64,000 nucleotides of DNA, taken from contig NZ_JQHM01000003.1 of the NCBI RefSeq assembly GCF_000749845.1, positions 62,001 to 126,000 of the forward strand. Direction: 5' to 3'. Made by a program: the position numbers and the translations under genes. Every line of letters starts with the position of its first letter. Positions within the stretch are counted from its first letter, which is position 1. Under the pieces are notes generated by a model that saw only the letters and a program-made list of their open reading frames with translations, searched no databases and was not told the DNA's origin. This DNA comes from Pectobacterium betavasculorum (GTDB lineage: Bacteria; Pseudomonadota; Gammaproteobacteria; Enterobacterales; Enterobacteriaceae). This document shows positions 20,038-31,177 of this stretch, one piece after another.

Positions 20038-21201
20038 ATGTCTGTAATTAAGATGACCGATCTGGATCTGGCTGGTAAACGTGTTCTTATTCGTGCGGAT
20101 CTGAACGTACCAGTAAAAGAAGGGAAAGTGACGTCTGATGCGCGCATCCGTGCCTCTCTGCCGACCATCGAAATCGCTCTGAAACAAGGCGCTCGCGTTA
20201 TGGTCACTTCCCACCTGGGACGCCCGACCGAAGGCGAGTACAACGAAGAGTTTTCTCTGCTGCCTGTTGTTGACTACCTGAAAGAGAAACTTTCTTCTCC
20301 TGTACGTCTGGCGAAAGACTATCTTGACGGTGTTGATGTCGCCGAAGGCGAGCTGGTTGTACTGGAAAACGTCCGCTTTAATAAAGGTGAGAAGAAAGAC
20401 GACGAAGTTCTGTCCAAGAAATACGCGGCGCTGTGTGATGTATTCGTGATGGACGCCTTCGGTACGGCGCACCGTGCGCAGGCTTCCACTCACGGCGTAG
20501 GGAAATTTGCCACGATCGCCTGTGCGGGCCCGCTGCTGTCTGGTGAGTTGGAAGCACTGGGTAAAGCATTGAGCAAACCGGCACGTCCGATGGTTGCTAT
20601 TGTTGGTGGTTCTAAAGTCTCCACTAAACTGACCGTACTGGATTCACTGTCTAAAATCGCCGATCAGCTGATCGTCGGTGGTGGTATTGCTAACACCTTC
20701 GTTGCTGCACAAGGCCACAACGTGGGTAAATCCCTGTACGAAGCTGACCTGATTCCTGAAGCGAAAAAGCTGCTGGAAACCTGTGATATTCCTGTACCGA
20801 GCGATGTGCGTGTGGCGTCAGAATTTTCTGAAACTGCGGCAGCAACGCTGAAGTCTGTTACCGCGATTAAAGATGAAGAGCAGATTCTGGATCTGGGCGA
20901 TGTTTCTGCTGAGCGTCTGGCAGAAATTCTGAAGAATGCTAAAACCATCCTGTGGAATGGTCCGGTTGGCGTCTTCGAATTCCCGAATTTCCGTAAAGGT
21001 ACGGAGACTATCGCTCGCGCTATCGCGGATAGCGACGCATTCTCTATCGCAGGTGGCGGCGATACGCTGGCTGCGATCGATCTGTTTGGCATTGCAGACA
21101 AGATCTCTTACATTTCTACCGGTGGTGGTGCATTCCTGGAGTTTGTTGAAGGGAAAAAACTGCCAGCAGTAGTTATGCTGGAAGAACGCGCCAAGCAGTA
21201 A
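20038..21201 (+). CDS. pgk: Phosphoglycerate kinase
   Basis: A 387-residue enzyme (same as E. coli) that transfers phosphate between 1,3-bisphosphoglycerate and ADP in glycolysis. The N-terminal substrate motif is [31 protein letters not shown] supplies further substrate residues. The nucleotide domain shows [15 protein letters not shown], the hinge motif [12 protein letters not shown] and the glycine loop [11 protein letters not shown]. An AGAGGA ribosome site precedes the ATG. Middle gene of epd-pgk-fbaA; an unusual pair of inverted repeats lies between it and fbaA. Confidence 0.98.
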   Translation: MSVIKMTDLDLAGKRVLIRADLNVPVKEGKVTSDARIRASLPTIEIALKQGARVMVTSHLGRPTEGEYNEEFSLLPVVDYLKEKLSSPVRLAKDYLDGVDVAEGELVVLENVRFNKGEKKDDEVLSKKYAALCDVFVMDAFGTAHRAQASTHGVGKFATIACAGPLLSGELEALGKALSKPARPMVAIVGGSKVSTKLTVLDSLSKIADQLIVGGGIANTFVAAQGHNVGKSLYEADLIPEAKKLLETCDIPVPSDVRVASEFSETAAATLKSVTAIKDEEQILDLGDVSAERLAEILKNAKTILWNGPVGVFEFPNFRKGTETIARAIADSDAFSIAGGGDTLAAIDLFGIADKISYISTGGGAFLEFVEGKKLPAVVMLEERAKQ

Positions 21202-21234
21202 TTTAAGGTAAGGGCTGCTTTTCCCCTTTCCTGT

Positions 21235-21284
21235 GGTTGTCTCGACAGGTAGTTATCACAATATCGCGTCGAGACAACCTGTCG
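21235..21284. other. Overlapping inverted repeats between pgk and fbaA
   Basis: A perfect 12-bp inverted repeat, ggttgtctcgac (21235-21246) with gtcgagacaacc (21268-21279). It shares its inner left bases and outer right bases with a second one, cgacaggt (21243-21250) with acctgtcg (21277-21284). The two stems cannot form together. There is no T-run, so this is not a standard terminator. It may be an mRNA processing or stability element. Confidence 0.6.
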
Positions 21285-21337
21285 ATTCATATCGATTTCT
21301 CTAACCCCTCCACGGCCAACGAAACGGGACACGTAAC

Positions 21338-22414
21338 ATGTCTAAAATTTTTGATTTCGTAAAACCCGGTGTCATCACTGGTGATGACGTTCAGAAAGTT
21401 TTCGCAGTAGCAAAAGAAAACAAATTCGCTTTGCCAGCAGTGAACTGTGTCGGTACCGACTCAATCAATGCTGTGCTGGAAGCCGCAGCCAAAGTTCGCG
21501 CGCCGGTAATTGTTCAGTTCTCTAACGGCGGCGCAGCATTCACCGCGGGTAAAGGTCTGAAAGCAGAAGGTCAGCAGGCGGCAATTTTGGGTGCGATTTC
21601 TGGCGCTCATCATGTTCACCAAATGGCTGAGCACTACGGTATTCCGGTAATTTTGCACACTGACCACTGTGCGAAAAAACTGCTGCCGTGGATAGATGGT
21701 TTGCTAGACGCGGGTGAAAAACACTTTGCCGCTACCGGTAAACCGCTGTTCTCTTCTCACATGATTGACCTGTCTGAAGAATCTCTGGAAGAGAACATCG
21801 AAATCTGTTCTAAATATTTGGCGCGCATGGCCAAAATCGACATGACCCTGGAAATCGAACTGGGTTGCACTGGTGGTGAAGAAGATGGTGTGGATAACAG
21901 CCACATGGATGCTTCTGCTCTGTACACCCAGCCAGAAGACGTTGACTACGCGTACACCAAACTGAACGCGATCAGCCCACGTTTCACCATCGCTGCCTCT
22001 TTCGGTAACGTGCATGGCGTATACAAGCCAGGTAACGTCAAGCTGACCCCGACTATCCTGCGCGACTCTCAGGAATATGTTTCCAAGAAACATAACCTGC
22101 CACACAACAGCCTGGACTTCGTGTTCCACGGCGGTTCTGGTTCCAGCGCTCAGGAAATCGAAGATTCCGTCAGCTACGGCGTAGTGAAAATGAACATCGA
22201 TACCGACACCCAGTGGGCAACGTGGGAAGGTATCCTGAAATACTACAAAGAAAACGAAGCCTATCTGCAAGCTCAATTGGGCAACCCGAAAGGCGCAGAT
22301 CAGCCGAACAAGAAATACTATGACCCGCGTGTATGGCTGCGCTCCGCTCAGACAAGCATGGTTGCTCGTTTAGAACAAGCCTTCAAAGAGCTTAATGCGG
22401 TTGATGTGCTCTAA
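21338..22414 (+). CDS. fbaA: Fructose-bisphosphate aldolase, class II
   Basis: A 358-residue zinc-dependent aldolase (E. coli 359). It splits fructose-1,6-bisphosphate into DHAP and glyceraldehyde-3-phosphate. The zinc site starts with HTDHCAKK (His111-type region). ELGCTGGEEDGVDN, HGVYKPGNVKL and FHGGSGSS provide the other metal and substrate contacts. The ATG at 21338 gives MSKIFDFVKPGVITGDD. It is the last gene of the epd-pgk-fbaA group and is followed by a terminator. Confidence 0.98.
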   Translation: MSKIFDFVKPGVITGDDVQKVFAVAKENKFALPAVNCVGTDSINAVLEAAAKVRAPVIVQFSNGGAAFTAGKGLKAEGQQAAILGAISGAHHVHQMAEHYGIPVILHTDHCAKKLLPWIDGLLDAGEKHFAATGKPLFSSHMIDLSEESLEENIEICSKYLARMAKIDMTLEIELGCTGGEEDGVDNSHMDASALYTQPEDVDYAYTKLNAISPRFTIAASFGNVHGVYKPGNVKLTPTILRDSQEYVSKKHNLPHNSLDFVFHGGSGSSAQEIEDSVSYGVVKMNIDTDTQWATWEGILKYYKENEAYLQAQLGNPKGADQPNKKYYDPRVWLRSAQTSMVARLEQAFKELNAVDVL

Positions 22415-22439
22415 GTAAGACGGGCAGATATAGCTTGAT

Positions 22440-22469
22440 GCTAAGGCTCCTACGGGAGCCTTAATTTTT
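22440..22469 (+). terminator. Terminator of fbaA
   Basis: A 9-bp stem taaggctcc/ggagcctta with a 4-base loop and a five-T run. Confidence 0.85.
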
Positions 22470-22539
22470 GGGGCCGATGTTGCGGTTTTAGATGCGGACG
22501 TTATGCTTTCCCAGTGATTGAGAAAACAGGAGCTTTTAA

Positions 22540-23391
22540 ATGGAAGAACTTAATACGGGTTTGGATCAGGCAGGGAACTGGTTGGTGACACATCAGAACT
22601 TGTTTTTGCAGTATGCCGTGAATATTGTTGCAGCATTAGTGATCCTCATCGTTGGTCTGGTGATCGCGCGGGTTGTCTCCGGCACCATCAATAAACTGAT
22701 GATTAAGCGTTCTATCGATTCAACCGTGGCAGATTTCCTGTCTGCGCTGGTTCGCTATGGCATTATCGCGTTCACGTTGATTGCGGTATTGAGTCGGGTT
22801 GGTGTACAGACGGCGTCGGTGATTGCCGTGCTGGGTGCGGCTGGTTTGGCTGTTGGTCTGGCATTGCAGGGGTCGTTAGCCAACTTTGCTGCGGGTGTTT
22901 TGCTGGTAATTTTCCGGCCTTTCCGTACCGGCGAATGGGTGGATTTGGGCGGCGTGTCCGGTTCGGTCACACAGGTACAGATCTTCTCAACGACGCTACG
23001 CACGTCTGATGGCAAAATTATCGTGGTTCCGAATGGTAAAATCATAGCTGGCAACATCATCAACAGCTCGCGTGAGCCGGATCGCCGTACAGAAATTATT
23101 GTCGGTGTGTCCTATGATGCTGATATTGACGTAGTGAAAAAGCTGCTTGGCGATATTGTCGCCGCTGACGATCGTATTCAGCATGATAAAGGCGTCACGA
23201 TCCGCCTGAATGAAATGGCGGCGTCATCACTGAATTTTGTGGTATGGGTATGGACGACCAACGGCAATGCACAGGCGGTGTACTGGGATCTACTGGAAAG
23301 CTTTAAGCGCGTGCTGGATGAGCACCGTATCGGTATCCCTTATCCGCAGATGGATGTGCACCTACACAAGATTCAGGAACGCGCTGAATAA
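22540..23391 (+). CDS. mscS: Small-conductance mechanosensitive channel MscS
   Basis: A 283-residue inner-membrane channel (E. coli 286) that opens under membrane tension to release solutes during osmotic downshock. TM1 is about residues 22-48 and TM2 about 64-85. The pore-lining TM3 carries the Gly/Ala pattern [21 protein letters not shown] and ends in [13 protein letters not shown]. The cytoplasmic beta and alpha/beta cage follows, with [15 protein letters not shown]. The gene has its own upstream region after the fbaA terminator and is convergent with sgbE. Confidence 0.97.
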   Translation: MEELNTGLDQAGNWLVTHQNLFLQYAVNIVAALVILIVGLVIARVVSGTINKLMIKRSIDSTVADFLSALVRYGIIAFTLIAVLSRVGVQTASVIAVLGAAGLAVGLALQGSLANFAAGVLLVIFRPFRTGEWVDLGGVSGSVTQVQIFSTTLRTSDGKIIVVPNGKIIAGNIINSSREPDRRTEIIVGVSYDADIDVVKKLLGDIVAADDRIQHDKGVTIRLNEMAASSLNFVVWVWTTNGNAQAVYWDLLESFKRVLDEHRIGIPYPQMDVHLHKIQERAE

Positions 23392-23403
23392 TATGCTGTA
23401 CCA

Positions 23404-23423
23404 CAGGGGCCGGGCGGCCCCTG
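23404..23423. terminator. Hairpin between convergent mscS and sgbE
   Basis: A perfect 8-bp GC-rich stem caggggcc/ggcccctg with a 4-base loop between convergent stops. There is no clear T-run on either strand, so termination is probable but not certain. Confidence 0.5.
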
Positions 23424-23437
23424 ATTGATTCCTGCTT

Positions 23438-24139
23438 CTATTGTCCGTAATAGGCATCTTCCCCATGCTTACGCAGGTAGTGCTTATCCAGCAGAACTTG
23501 CTGCATAGCGGTAATACCTGGCGTCAACTGGCGTGAAAAAATGCCCATATAAGCTATCTCTTCTAGCACCACCGCATTATGTACCGCATTCTGTGCGTCT
23601 TTGCCCCAGGCGAATGGACCGTGTGCATTGACCAACACGGCAGGGATGTCTGTCGGGCTGATACTGCGCTGGCGGAAAGTTTCTATAATCACGTTGCCTG
23701 TTTCCTGCTCATAGTGCTGCGCAATTTCGTCCTGTGTCATCAATCGCGTACAGGGGATGGCTCCGTAGAAATAGTCAGCATGCGTGGTACCCCAGGCCGG
23801 GAGATCCAGACCCGCCTGTGCCCAGATGGTTGCGTGGCGCGAGTGCGTATGGACAATACCGCCTATTTCGGCAAAAGCACGGTATAACGCCAGATGTGTC
23901 GCCGTATCTGAGGAGGGTTTTTTGTTACCTTCGATAGTCTGTCCAGAGGCGAGGTCGACCACAACCATGTCATCTACGACCATATGTTCGTACTCCACGC
24001 CCGATGGTTTTATGACCACCAGACCGCGGTCGCGATCTACGACACTGACGTTACCCCAGGTAAAAGTCACCAGATTGTGACGCGGTAAATCCAGATTCGC
24101 TTCCAGAACCTGTTGCTTAAGTTGTTGTAACGTTAGCAT
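23438..24139 (-). CDS. sgbE: L-ribulose-5-phosphate 4-epimerase
   Basis: A 233-residue class II aldolase-fold epimerase that converts L-ribulose-5-P to D-xylulose-5-P. The N-terminal loop [20 protein letters not shown] and the zinc motif [14 protein letters not shown] are intact. Other signatures are [14 protein letters not shown] and NAHGPFAWG, the latter with the third zinc His. It fits SgbE of E. coli better than AraD or UlaF by overall resemblance and by its place beside sgbU and sgbH. It is the last gene of the catabolic operon and its start overlaps the end of sgbU by 7 bases. Confidence 0.93.
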   Translation of the reverse strand: MLTLQQLKQQVLEANLDLPRHNLVTFTWGNVSVVDRDRGLVVIKPSGVEYEHMVVDDMVVVDLASGQTIEGNKKPSSDTATHLALYRAFAEIGGIVHTHSRHATIWAQAGLDLPAWGTTHADYFYGAIPCTRLMTQDEIAQHYEQETGNVIIETFRQRSISPTDIPAVLVNAHGPFAWGKDAQNAVHNAVVLEEIAYMGIFSRQLTPGITAMQQVLLDKHYLRKHGEDAYYGQ

Positions 24140-24993
24140 GACATTCCCCCTTGTTGCATTTTCTGCTCGATCCAGCGGCGCGCCTGAACGATTTCAGCGA
24201 CCGGTTCATCAGCCTTCTCCGTCCACATTTCAATCAGGAAAGCGCCACGATAGTTGAGTGCTTTCAACGTGCGAAAAACGGAAATAAAATCCACACAGCC
24301 CTCGCCGAATGGAACGTCGCGGAACTGTCCGGGCGAGGTTGCAGTAACAGCGAAGGTGTCTTTCAGATGGATAGCGGCAATGCGATCGATACCCAGCTGT
24401 AATTCTTGCGTGACATTGTTGCCCCAGGCGCTGAGGTTGCCGATGTCTGGGTAGACGGTAAACCACGGTGAAGCCAGGCAGGTATCCCAGGCTTTCCACT
24501 TACTGATAGAGTTCATAAAGGCGGTGTCCATGATCTCCACAGATAGCATCACCTGTGCGGCGGCGGCACGCTCAACCGCCCATTGCATCCCTTCGGTAAA
24601 ACGCGCGAGCGTGCCTTCATCCTGCGGCTCGTAATAGACGTCATAACCAGCTAACTGAATGGTGCGAATGCCCACGTCGTTGGCCAGTTGAATGGCCTGA
24701 TCCATGATCGTAAAGGCTCGTTGGCGCAGTGCTTCATCATGACTGCCGAACGGAAAACGCCGATGCCCGGATAAGCACATCGAAGGGATACGAATGCCGG
24801 TTTCCAGCATTGCATTGACCAGAGAAAGCCGCTGTTCCTTACTCCATAGCAGGCGGGCCAGACGTTCATCGCTTTCGTCTACCGACATTTCAACAAAGTC
24901 AAAACCACAGGCTTTTGCTAGCGCTAAGCGCTCTGGCCAGGTCAGGTGTTTCGGCAGGGCTTTTTCATAAATACCTAATGGGTGTTGACGCAT
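24133..24993 (-). CDS. sgbU: L-xylulose-5-phosphate 3-epimerase
   Basis: A 286-residue TIM-barrel (xylose isomerase-like) enzyme, the same length as E. coli SgbU. It converts L-xylulose-5-P to L-ribulose-5-P. Metal-binding and catalytic segments include [34 protein letters not shown] and [13 protein letters not shown]. The ATG at 24993 has TGGAGG eight bases upstream and begins one base after the sgbH stop. A longer in-frame form from 25017 would extend back into sgbH. Confidence 0.94.
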   Translation of the reverse strand: MRQHPLGIYEKALPKHLTWPERLALAKACGFDFVEMSVDESDERLARLLWSKEQRLSLVNAMLETGIRIPSMCLSGHRRFPFGSHDEALRQRAFTIMDQAIQLANDVGIRTIQLAGYDVYYEPQDEGTLARFTEGMQWAVERAAAAQVMLSVEIMDTAFMNSISKWKAWDTCLASPWFTVYPDIGNLSAWGNNVTQELQLGIDRIAAIHLKDTFAVTATSPGQFRDVPFGEGCVDFISVFRTLKALNYRGAFLIEMWTEKADEPVAEIVQARRWIEQKMQQGGMSC

Positions 24994-24994
24994 A

Positions 24995-25651
24995 TTAAGG
25001 CCTCCAGATGGCATCAATGGCGGCGCGAAATTGGCGAGCCGAGTTTACTGGGTCAGGTGCATCAGCCAGCGCCCGTCCGGCAATGAATGCCGTGACGGCG
25101 ATATCGCTGAAAAGCGGCAGATCCGAAGGGGTAATCCCTCCGGTAATGGAGAGTTCGATGCCGAGGTCAGAAAGCGCTTTCATCGTGTCCAGATCCTGCT
25201 GGCCCCAGGTTTGACCGCTGGCTTGCGCATCTCGACCACGGTGGTAAATCGCTTGTTTGACACCCAGTGCGCGCCACGCTTTGGCATCTTCCAGTGTCCA
25301 GCGACCGAATAGCTCAATTTGGATCTCTCCCCGATGACGCTCTGCCACTTCCAGTGCGCTGGCCATGGTAGGCAAGGGTGCGGCGCAGATCACGGTCATC
25401 CAGTTTGCGCCGTGGGAAAAGGCTTGCTGCGCCAGCGTTGCGCCAGCGTCAGCGACTTTCAGATCGGCTACCAGCAGATGGTGAGGGCAGCACTCATGCA
25501 ATTGGCTGACGGCCTGAATACCTGCGCTGATACACAAAATGGTGCCCGCCTCGATGATGTCAACATAGGGGTGGAGTAGTTCCACGGTGGTGAGTGCGGC
25601 ATCCAGTCGGGTGTGGTCGAGCGCCAGTTGCAGGCGGGGTTGCATTGTCAT
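24995..25651 (-). CDS. sgbH: 3-keto-L-gulonate-6-phosphate decarboxylase
   Basis: A 218-residue member of the orotidine-5'-phosphate decarboxylase superfamily (E. coli SgbH about 220). It decarboxylates 3-keto-L-gulonate-6-P to L-xylulose-5-P with magnesium. The superfamily active-site motif DxKxxD is present as [49 protein letters not shown] and [14 protein letters not shown] are further signatures. The start ATG overlaps the lyxK stop as ATGA, with GGAG five bases before it. The middle position between kinase and epimerase genes supports the assignment. Confidence 0.95.
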   Translation of the reverse strand: MTMQPRLQLALDHTRLDAALTTVELLHPYVDIIEAGTILCISAGIQAVSQLHECCPHHLLVADLKVADAGATLAQQAFSHGANWMTVICAAPLPTMASALEVAERHRGEIQIELFGRWTLEDAKAWRALGVKQAIYHRGRDAQASGQTWGQQDLDTMKALSDLGIELSITGGITPSDLPLFSDIAVTAFIAGRALADAPDPVNSARQFRAAIDAIWRP

Positions 25652-27156
25652 GGTTTCTCCTTACCGGCGGGTTGCAGCGCTTTTAGCGCGTCGACGAGCG
25701 CCTGATAGTGTTGGTATTTTTTGTCGTAGGCCGTGCGAGCGCGTTCATCTGGGATAAGGCGCGTAATCTGTGGTGAGAGCGCCCGCTGAGCGGTGGTGAC
25801 ATCGCTAAAAGCACTACTGCCTACCATCGCTGCCATTGCTGCACCCAGACAGCCGGTTTCTTCTATCTGTGGGAGTTCGACAGGCAGGCCGCTGACGTCC
25901 GCAAACATCTGCATCCAGGGTACAGACTTGGCAGGGCCGCCAGTTATGCGCAACGCATCCACTTGAGGGAAACGCTGACGCATACAATTCAGGTGAGTCA
26001 TGTGGCAAAACACCACGCCTTCGTAAATGGCCTGAACGAGATGTTCGCGTTGGTGGAACGCTTGCAGGCCGTAGAAGCTGGCACTCAGCCCTAACCCGGC
26101 GTTGGAACCATATAAAAAGGGAGCAAACAGCAGGTTACTGCCTGCTTTAGGAAGATGAGAAACCCAGTGATTGAGCTGAGCATAATCGACCCCTGAACCG
26201 TCACTCAGCCCCCATTGTTGGCAGAACCATTCCAGATTGGCAGCAGACGTAGGGCTGGCTTCGTGCACGATGTAGCGTCCTGCTTCCGCATGGCGGCCAT
26301 AAACGAAGGGATGGTCGTAGCAATCAGCGAGAGTGTCGGTGATGCCGCTGGTGACCGACCATGTTCCCAGTACGGCATTGAGTCGAGTCTCGTCTTGAAG
26401 GCCTGCGCACAGGGCGGTGGAAACCACGTCGAATAGCCCACCGACGACGGGGGTTCCCGCCTGTAGCCCGGTTGCCCGTGCCGCTTCTGGAGTAATACGG
26501 CCTGCGATATCCGTAGAGCCGATGATTGGCGGTAATGCGCTGACGATTTCCGCAATCCCTAGCTGTTCTGCCAGTGCCGGATCGTAGAGACCTGTGCCCA
26601 TGTTGTAGAGGTTGGATTCGGAGATATTAGTTTCTTCACAAGCCCGTTCTCCGGTCAGGCAGAAACGCAGGTAGTCGTGCGCCATGAACAGCGTGCCGAT
26701 TTGCGCATAGCGTGTCGGCTGGTGGTCTTTAAGCCACCGCAGTAGCGAAACCGGATGGCCTGTCCACAGGGTCTGGCGGGTCTGAGGATAAAGCGCTTGC
26801 GGTATCCCCGCCTGCTGCCATGCCAGAACCTGTTCACGTGCGCGCTGATCGGATGACAGCATCGCATGACCTAGTGGTTTGTCATGCTTATCCAGCAAGA
26901 ATAACCCTTTGCCTTGGGCAGAGATCCCCACGCCGGAAATAGCGCTGGCGGAGATCGCTGTTCTGTCCAGCAGTTCACGAATAACCTTGGCAGCGGTCTG
27001 CCACAGAGTGTGCATATCGCGCTCTGCCCAACCGGGTTGCGGTGTGGTAATCGGCAGATTGTGGCGTACGATGCCGTACTCTGTTCCGGTGACGTCATAG
27101 ATCCCGGCTTTGATAAAGGTGCCGCCGCAATCGAGCCCCAGAAAATAATCCGTCAT
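25648..27156 (-). CDS. lyxK: L-xylulose / 3-keto-L-gulonate kinase
   Basis: A 502-residue FGGY-family carbohydrate kinase (E. coli LyxK about 498). In this pathway it phosphorylates 3-keto-L-gulonate at C6. The first phosphate loop FLGLDCGGTFIKAGIYD is at residues 5-21. The FGGY core includes GVGISAQGKGLFLLD, VLGTWSVTSG and the C-terminal nucleotide motif LRITGGPAKSVPWMQM, with ETGCLGAAMAAMVG. Four-base ATGA overlaps join it to the upstream transporter gene and the downstream sgbH, so the genes are translationally coupled. Confidence 0.94.
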   Translation of the reverse strand: MTDYFLGLDCGGTFIKAGIYDVTGTEYGIVRHNLPITTPQPGWAERDMHTLWQTAAKVIRELLDRTAISASAISGVGISAQGKGLFLLDKHDKPLGHAMLSSDQRAREQVLAWQQAGIPQALYPQTRQTLWTGHPVSLLRWLKDHQPTRYAQIGTLFMAHDYLRFCLTGERACEETNISESNLYNMGTGLYDPALAEQLGIAEIVSALPPIIGSTDIAGRITPEAARATGLQAGTPVVGGLFDVVSTALCAGLQDETRLNAVLGTWSVTSGITDTLADCYDHPFVYGRHAEAGRYIVHEASPTSAANLEWFCQQWGLSDGSGVDYAQLNHWVSHLPKAGSNLLFAPFLYGSNAGLGLSASFYGLQAFHQREHLVQAIYEGVVFCHMTHLNCMRQRFPQVDALRITGGPAKSVPWMQMFADVSGLPVELPQIEETGCLGAAMAAMVGSSAFSDVTTAQRALSPQITRLIPDERARTAYDKKYQHYQALVDALKALQPAGKEKP

Positions 27157-28454
27157 GCTGCCTCCGTGGACTCATCGCAGCGCGGTGGGAGCATCATGGC
27201 CAGTACGGCGGCAATCGCCAGTGAGATAGCCAGACTGTAGACGCCAACGTCCTTGTTAAAGGCTGAAATCAGGACACCGACCATATAAGGGCCGCAGAAG
27301 CCACCGAGGTTGCCGAGCGCATTAATAACACCGCGAGCGCCACCCGCGACTTCGGCATCAAACAACTTGGGAGGAATAGTCCAGAACACACCCGCGGCAG
27401 CCTGAATGAAGACGCCGCAGCCGACTAGCGCGGCATAGGACCACCAGATATGGCTTTTGAGCAAAACGGACAGTGCCATGCAAATGGCAAAACAGGCGAG
27501 TGGTAACGCGACGAAGACCTTACGTTTTCCTGAGTTATCGGACAGATAGGAGATGGTGAACATACCGACGATCGCCCCAATATAAGGCAAAATAGCCAAC
27601 ATGCCGACCTGTTCCATATTGCCATTGGTCAGCCCTTTCAGGATGGTGGGTAACCACAGTGTGTAGCCGTAAATGCCTGTCTGGTAAAAGAAATTCACCA
27701 AAATTAACTGCCACATCAACTTTTCGCGTAATACCCGATTTAGGGAAGCATTGCGGACAGTTTTGCCTTGCAGGGCCGCCTGTTCTTCCTGCAATGTATT
27801 GATCAGATACTCTTTTTCTGCCTGTGAAATCCATTTTGCTTCTTGCGGGCGGTTGCTGATGGTAAACCACCACAGCAGCATAACTACCAGTGAGACCCCT
27901 CCCTCAACCAGAAATAGCATGCGCCAATCCCAGGTTGTGATGACCCAGCCAGAAAGCGGGGCGGTCAAAATTCCGGCGATGGGCACAAACATGATGACAA
28001 TCGCGTTGGCGCGGCCACGTTCCTTATCGGGGAACCAGTTGCTGATCATCGTTAGTACCACCGGGAGCATACCGCCTTCGGATACCCCCAGCGCAAAGCG
28101 CAAAAATAACAGCTGATACTGATTGGTCACCAGACCGGTCAATACCGAAATGACAGCCCAGGCCAGCAGTGACCAGCCGATAAACTTTTTACCGTTGCCG
28201 TGTACGGCGAGTTTGCCGCCTGGTACTTGTAAAAACAGATAGCCGATGAAGAAGATTCCGCCTGCGAGTCCGGCCATCGATGCCGTAATACCCAGTTCGT
28301 CATCCATGCCGCCTGGCATCGCGAAGGCAATATTGACGCGATCCATATAGGAAATAATGCAGGTAATCAAAATGGGCGGTACGATCCGCAACCAGCGTAA
28401 TCGAGGAATGTTTGCCGTGGTGCGCAGGCTAGAAGAAACCGTGGCTGTATTCAT
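27153..28454 (-). CDS. MFS transporter, anion:cation symporter (ACS) type
   Basis: A 433-residue major facilitator with about 12 hydrophobic segments. The MFS signature region shows the ACS-family pattern YMDRVNIAFAMPGG after TM1, and LGVSEGGMLPVVLTMISNWFPDKERG around TM4-TM5. Close relatives carry sugar acids with protons. Its place between yiaL and lyxK matches YiaX2 of Klebsiella, implicated in aerobic ascorbate use, and it occupies the place of the E. coli TRAP genes yiaMNO. The ATG at 28454 has GAAGGG seven bases upstream; an in-frame ATG at 28472 lacks one. The substrate is inferred to be 2,3-diketo-L-gulonate, ascorbate or a related acid. Confidence 0.85.
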   Translation of the reverse strand: MNTATVSSSLRTTANIPRLRWLRIVPPILITCIISYMDRVNIAFAMPGGMDDELGITASMAGLAGGIFFIGYLFLQVPGGKLAVHGNGKKFIGWSLLAWAVISVLTGLVTNQYQLLFLRFALGVSEGGMLPVVLTMISNWFPDKERGRANAIVIMFVPIAGILTAPLSGWVITTWDWRMLFLVEGGVSLVVMLLWWFTISNRPQEAKWISQAEKEYLINTLQEEQAALQGKTVRNASLNRVLREKLMWQLILVNFFYQTGIYGYTLWLPTILKGLTNGNMEQVGMLAILPYIGAIVGMFTISYLSDNSGKRKVFVALPLACFAICMALSVLLKSHIWWSYAALVGCGVFIQAAAGVFWTIPPKLFDAEVAGGARGVINALGNLGGFCGPYMVGVLISAFNKDVGVYSLAISLAIAAVLAMMLPPRCDESTEAA

Positions 28455-28525
28455 ATCTTTACCCTTCAACATGTTGCGTGCATGACGTGCTTCATTTGGG
28501 GCTTTTTCGCGCGTAGCGATCCCCG

Positions 28526-28545
28526 CACATGCCCGCAGGCATGTG
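28526..28545. other. Intercistronic hairpin between yiaL and the MFS gene
   Basis: A perfect 8-bp stem cacatgcc/ggcatgtg with a 4-base loop in the 119-base gap. No T-run follows, so it is more likely an mRNA stability or processing element that sets the dose of downstream genes. Confidence 0.45.
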
Positions 28546-28573
28546 TCGCGTTACACGGAAAAATCAGAAACGA

Positions 28574-30060
<1,487 letters not shown>

Positions 30061-30104
30061 AACGCGTCTCCATGACGAAGATTGGGTTTCTTTTTGTTCG
30101 TCAT

Positions 30105-30133
30105 ATTTCACTATGCGAAATTGCATTTCAAAT
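30105..30133. promoter_or_regulatory. Candidate YiaJ (PlaR) operator A, upstream of yiaK
   Basis: A 29-bp site built as ATTTC, 7 bases, GAAAT, 3 bases, ATTTC; its core gaaattgcatttc is a perfect 5+3+5 inverted repeat. It matches the site at 35188-35216 at 25 of 29 positions. Alternating GAAAT/ATTTC half-sites fit the IclR family, to which the linked regulator belongs. Confidence 0.75.
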
Positions 30134-30269
30134 AAATGCTATACCTGTGCTTGCATGAAGTCAAAACGAGAGGTGATTAAATTTTCTTTTAAAAACATGT
30201 TGTTATTTTAATTTGGCGACTTTGTGATCGGTGACGCATTTTGGGCGGTGCTCGGAATACAGATGTGAG

Positions 30270-30297
30270 AAAGCAGGGTGAGAGACTCACCCTGTTA
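30270..30297 (-). terminator. Terminator downstream of the lactonase gene
   Basis: A 9-bp stem cagggtgag/ctcaccctg with a 3-base loop, 24 bases after the lactonase stop. On the minus strand the tail is ctttctc, so termination is likely but weak. It separates the ABC-lactonase operon from the yiaK operon. Confidence 0.6.
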
Positions 30298-30317
30298 GTT
30301 ACCCCACACGCGCAGTT

Positions 30318-31163
30318 TTACCAGTACGACTCTATCCCAATACGGTAAAGCGACGTCGTTGCCGTGATGTACAGCTCACTCCCTTCTGGCCCGCCGATAG
30401 TGCAGTTGGAAGCGCATTCCGGTACGTCTATTTTGCCGAGCTCATGGCCATCGGGGCTAAAAATCAGTACGCCGTCAGCGCAACTGCAAAACAGGTTGCC
30501 ACTGCGATCAACACAGAAGCCGTCGGGAATACCCGGCTCTACACGGGCAAAAAACTGCCCCGCGCCCAGATGCTTTCCCTCAACTGGATAAATTCGCAGA
30601 TCGCGCCGACCCAGCGTTGGGAAATCAATAATCGACATGTCTGCAATATATAAATGTGTTTCATCTGGCGAAAAGGCCAATCCGTTTGGGCGCTGGAGAT
30701 CGCTGGCCGCGATGCTGAGTGAGCCATCGCGCGGATCGAAGCAGTAGACGTAGCAGCCAATGATCTGGCTTTCTGATTTGTAGCCTTCGTCATCGCTGGT
30801 AATGCCGTAGGGCGGATCGGTAAACCAGATCGTGCCATCGCTACGGATCGCCACATCGTTTGGCGAGTTGAAGCGTTTCCCATCAAAGCGGTCGACCAGG
30901 ACATGAATATCGCCATTATTCTCACGACGGCTGATAGCTCGCCGGCCATGTTCGCAGCTCACGACGCGTCCTTGCGCATCAAGTGCATTGCCGTTTGCGT
31001 AGTGGGATGGAGATCGCCAGAGAGTGACGTCGCCATTACGCGACCAGATAAACATCCGGTTTCCTTTTACATCACTAAAGACCACGGCATCCTGCTGTGG
31101 CAACCATACTGGGCCTTCGGCCCAGATGGCGGGAGAACACAGACGCTCAAGTTGTTGTGTCAT
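30318..31163 (-). CDS. SMP-30/gluconolactonase family lactone hydrolase
   Basis: A 281-residue six-bladed propeller of the SMP-30/regucalcin family. The single-metal site is complete: Glu16 in WAEGPVW, Asn102 in FNSPNDVAI, Asn160 in RPNGLAF and Asp214 in IPDGFCVD. Family members hydrolyse sugar lactones. It has no signal peptide and should act in the cytoplasm on imported lactones. It follows the ABC substrate-binding gene by 14 bases and is the last gene of that operon. Together with the 2,3-diketogulonate pathway next door this suggests an ascorbate-related lactone, such as dehydroascorbate, as substrate; that is inference. Confidence 0.88.
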   Translation of the reverse strand: MTQQLERLCSPAIWAEGPVWLPQQDAVVFSDVKGNRMFIWSRNGDVTLWRSPSHYANGNALDAQGRVVSCEHGRRAISRRENNGDIHVLVDRFDGKRFNSPNDVAIRSDGTIWFTDPPYGITSDDEGYKSESQIIGCYVYCFDPRDGSLSIAASDLQRPNGLAFSPDETHLYIADMSIIDFPTLGRRDLRIYPVEGKHLGAGQFFARVEPGIPDGFCVDRSGNLFCSCADGVLIFSPDGHELGKIDVPECASNCTIGGPEGSELYITATTSLYRIGIESYW

Positions 31164-31177
31164 GCTGGGTTCTCCAC

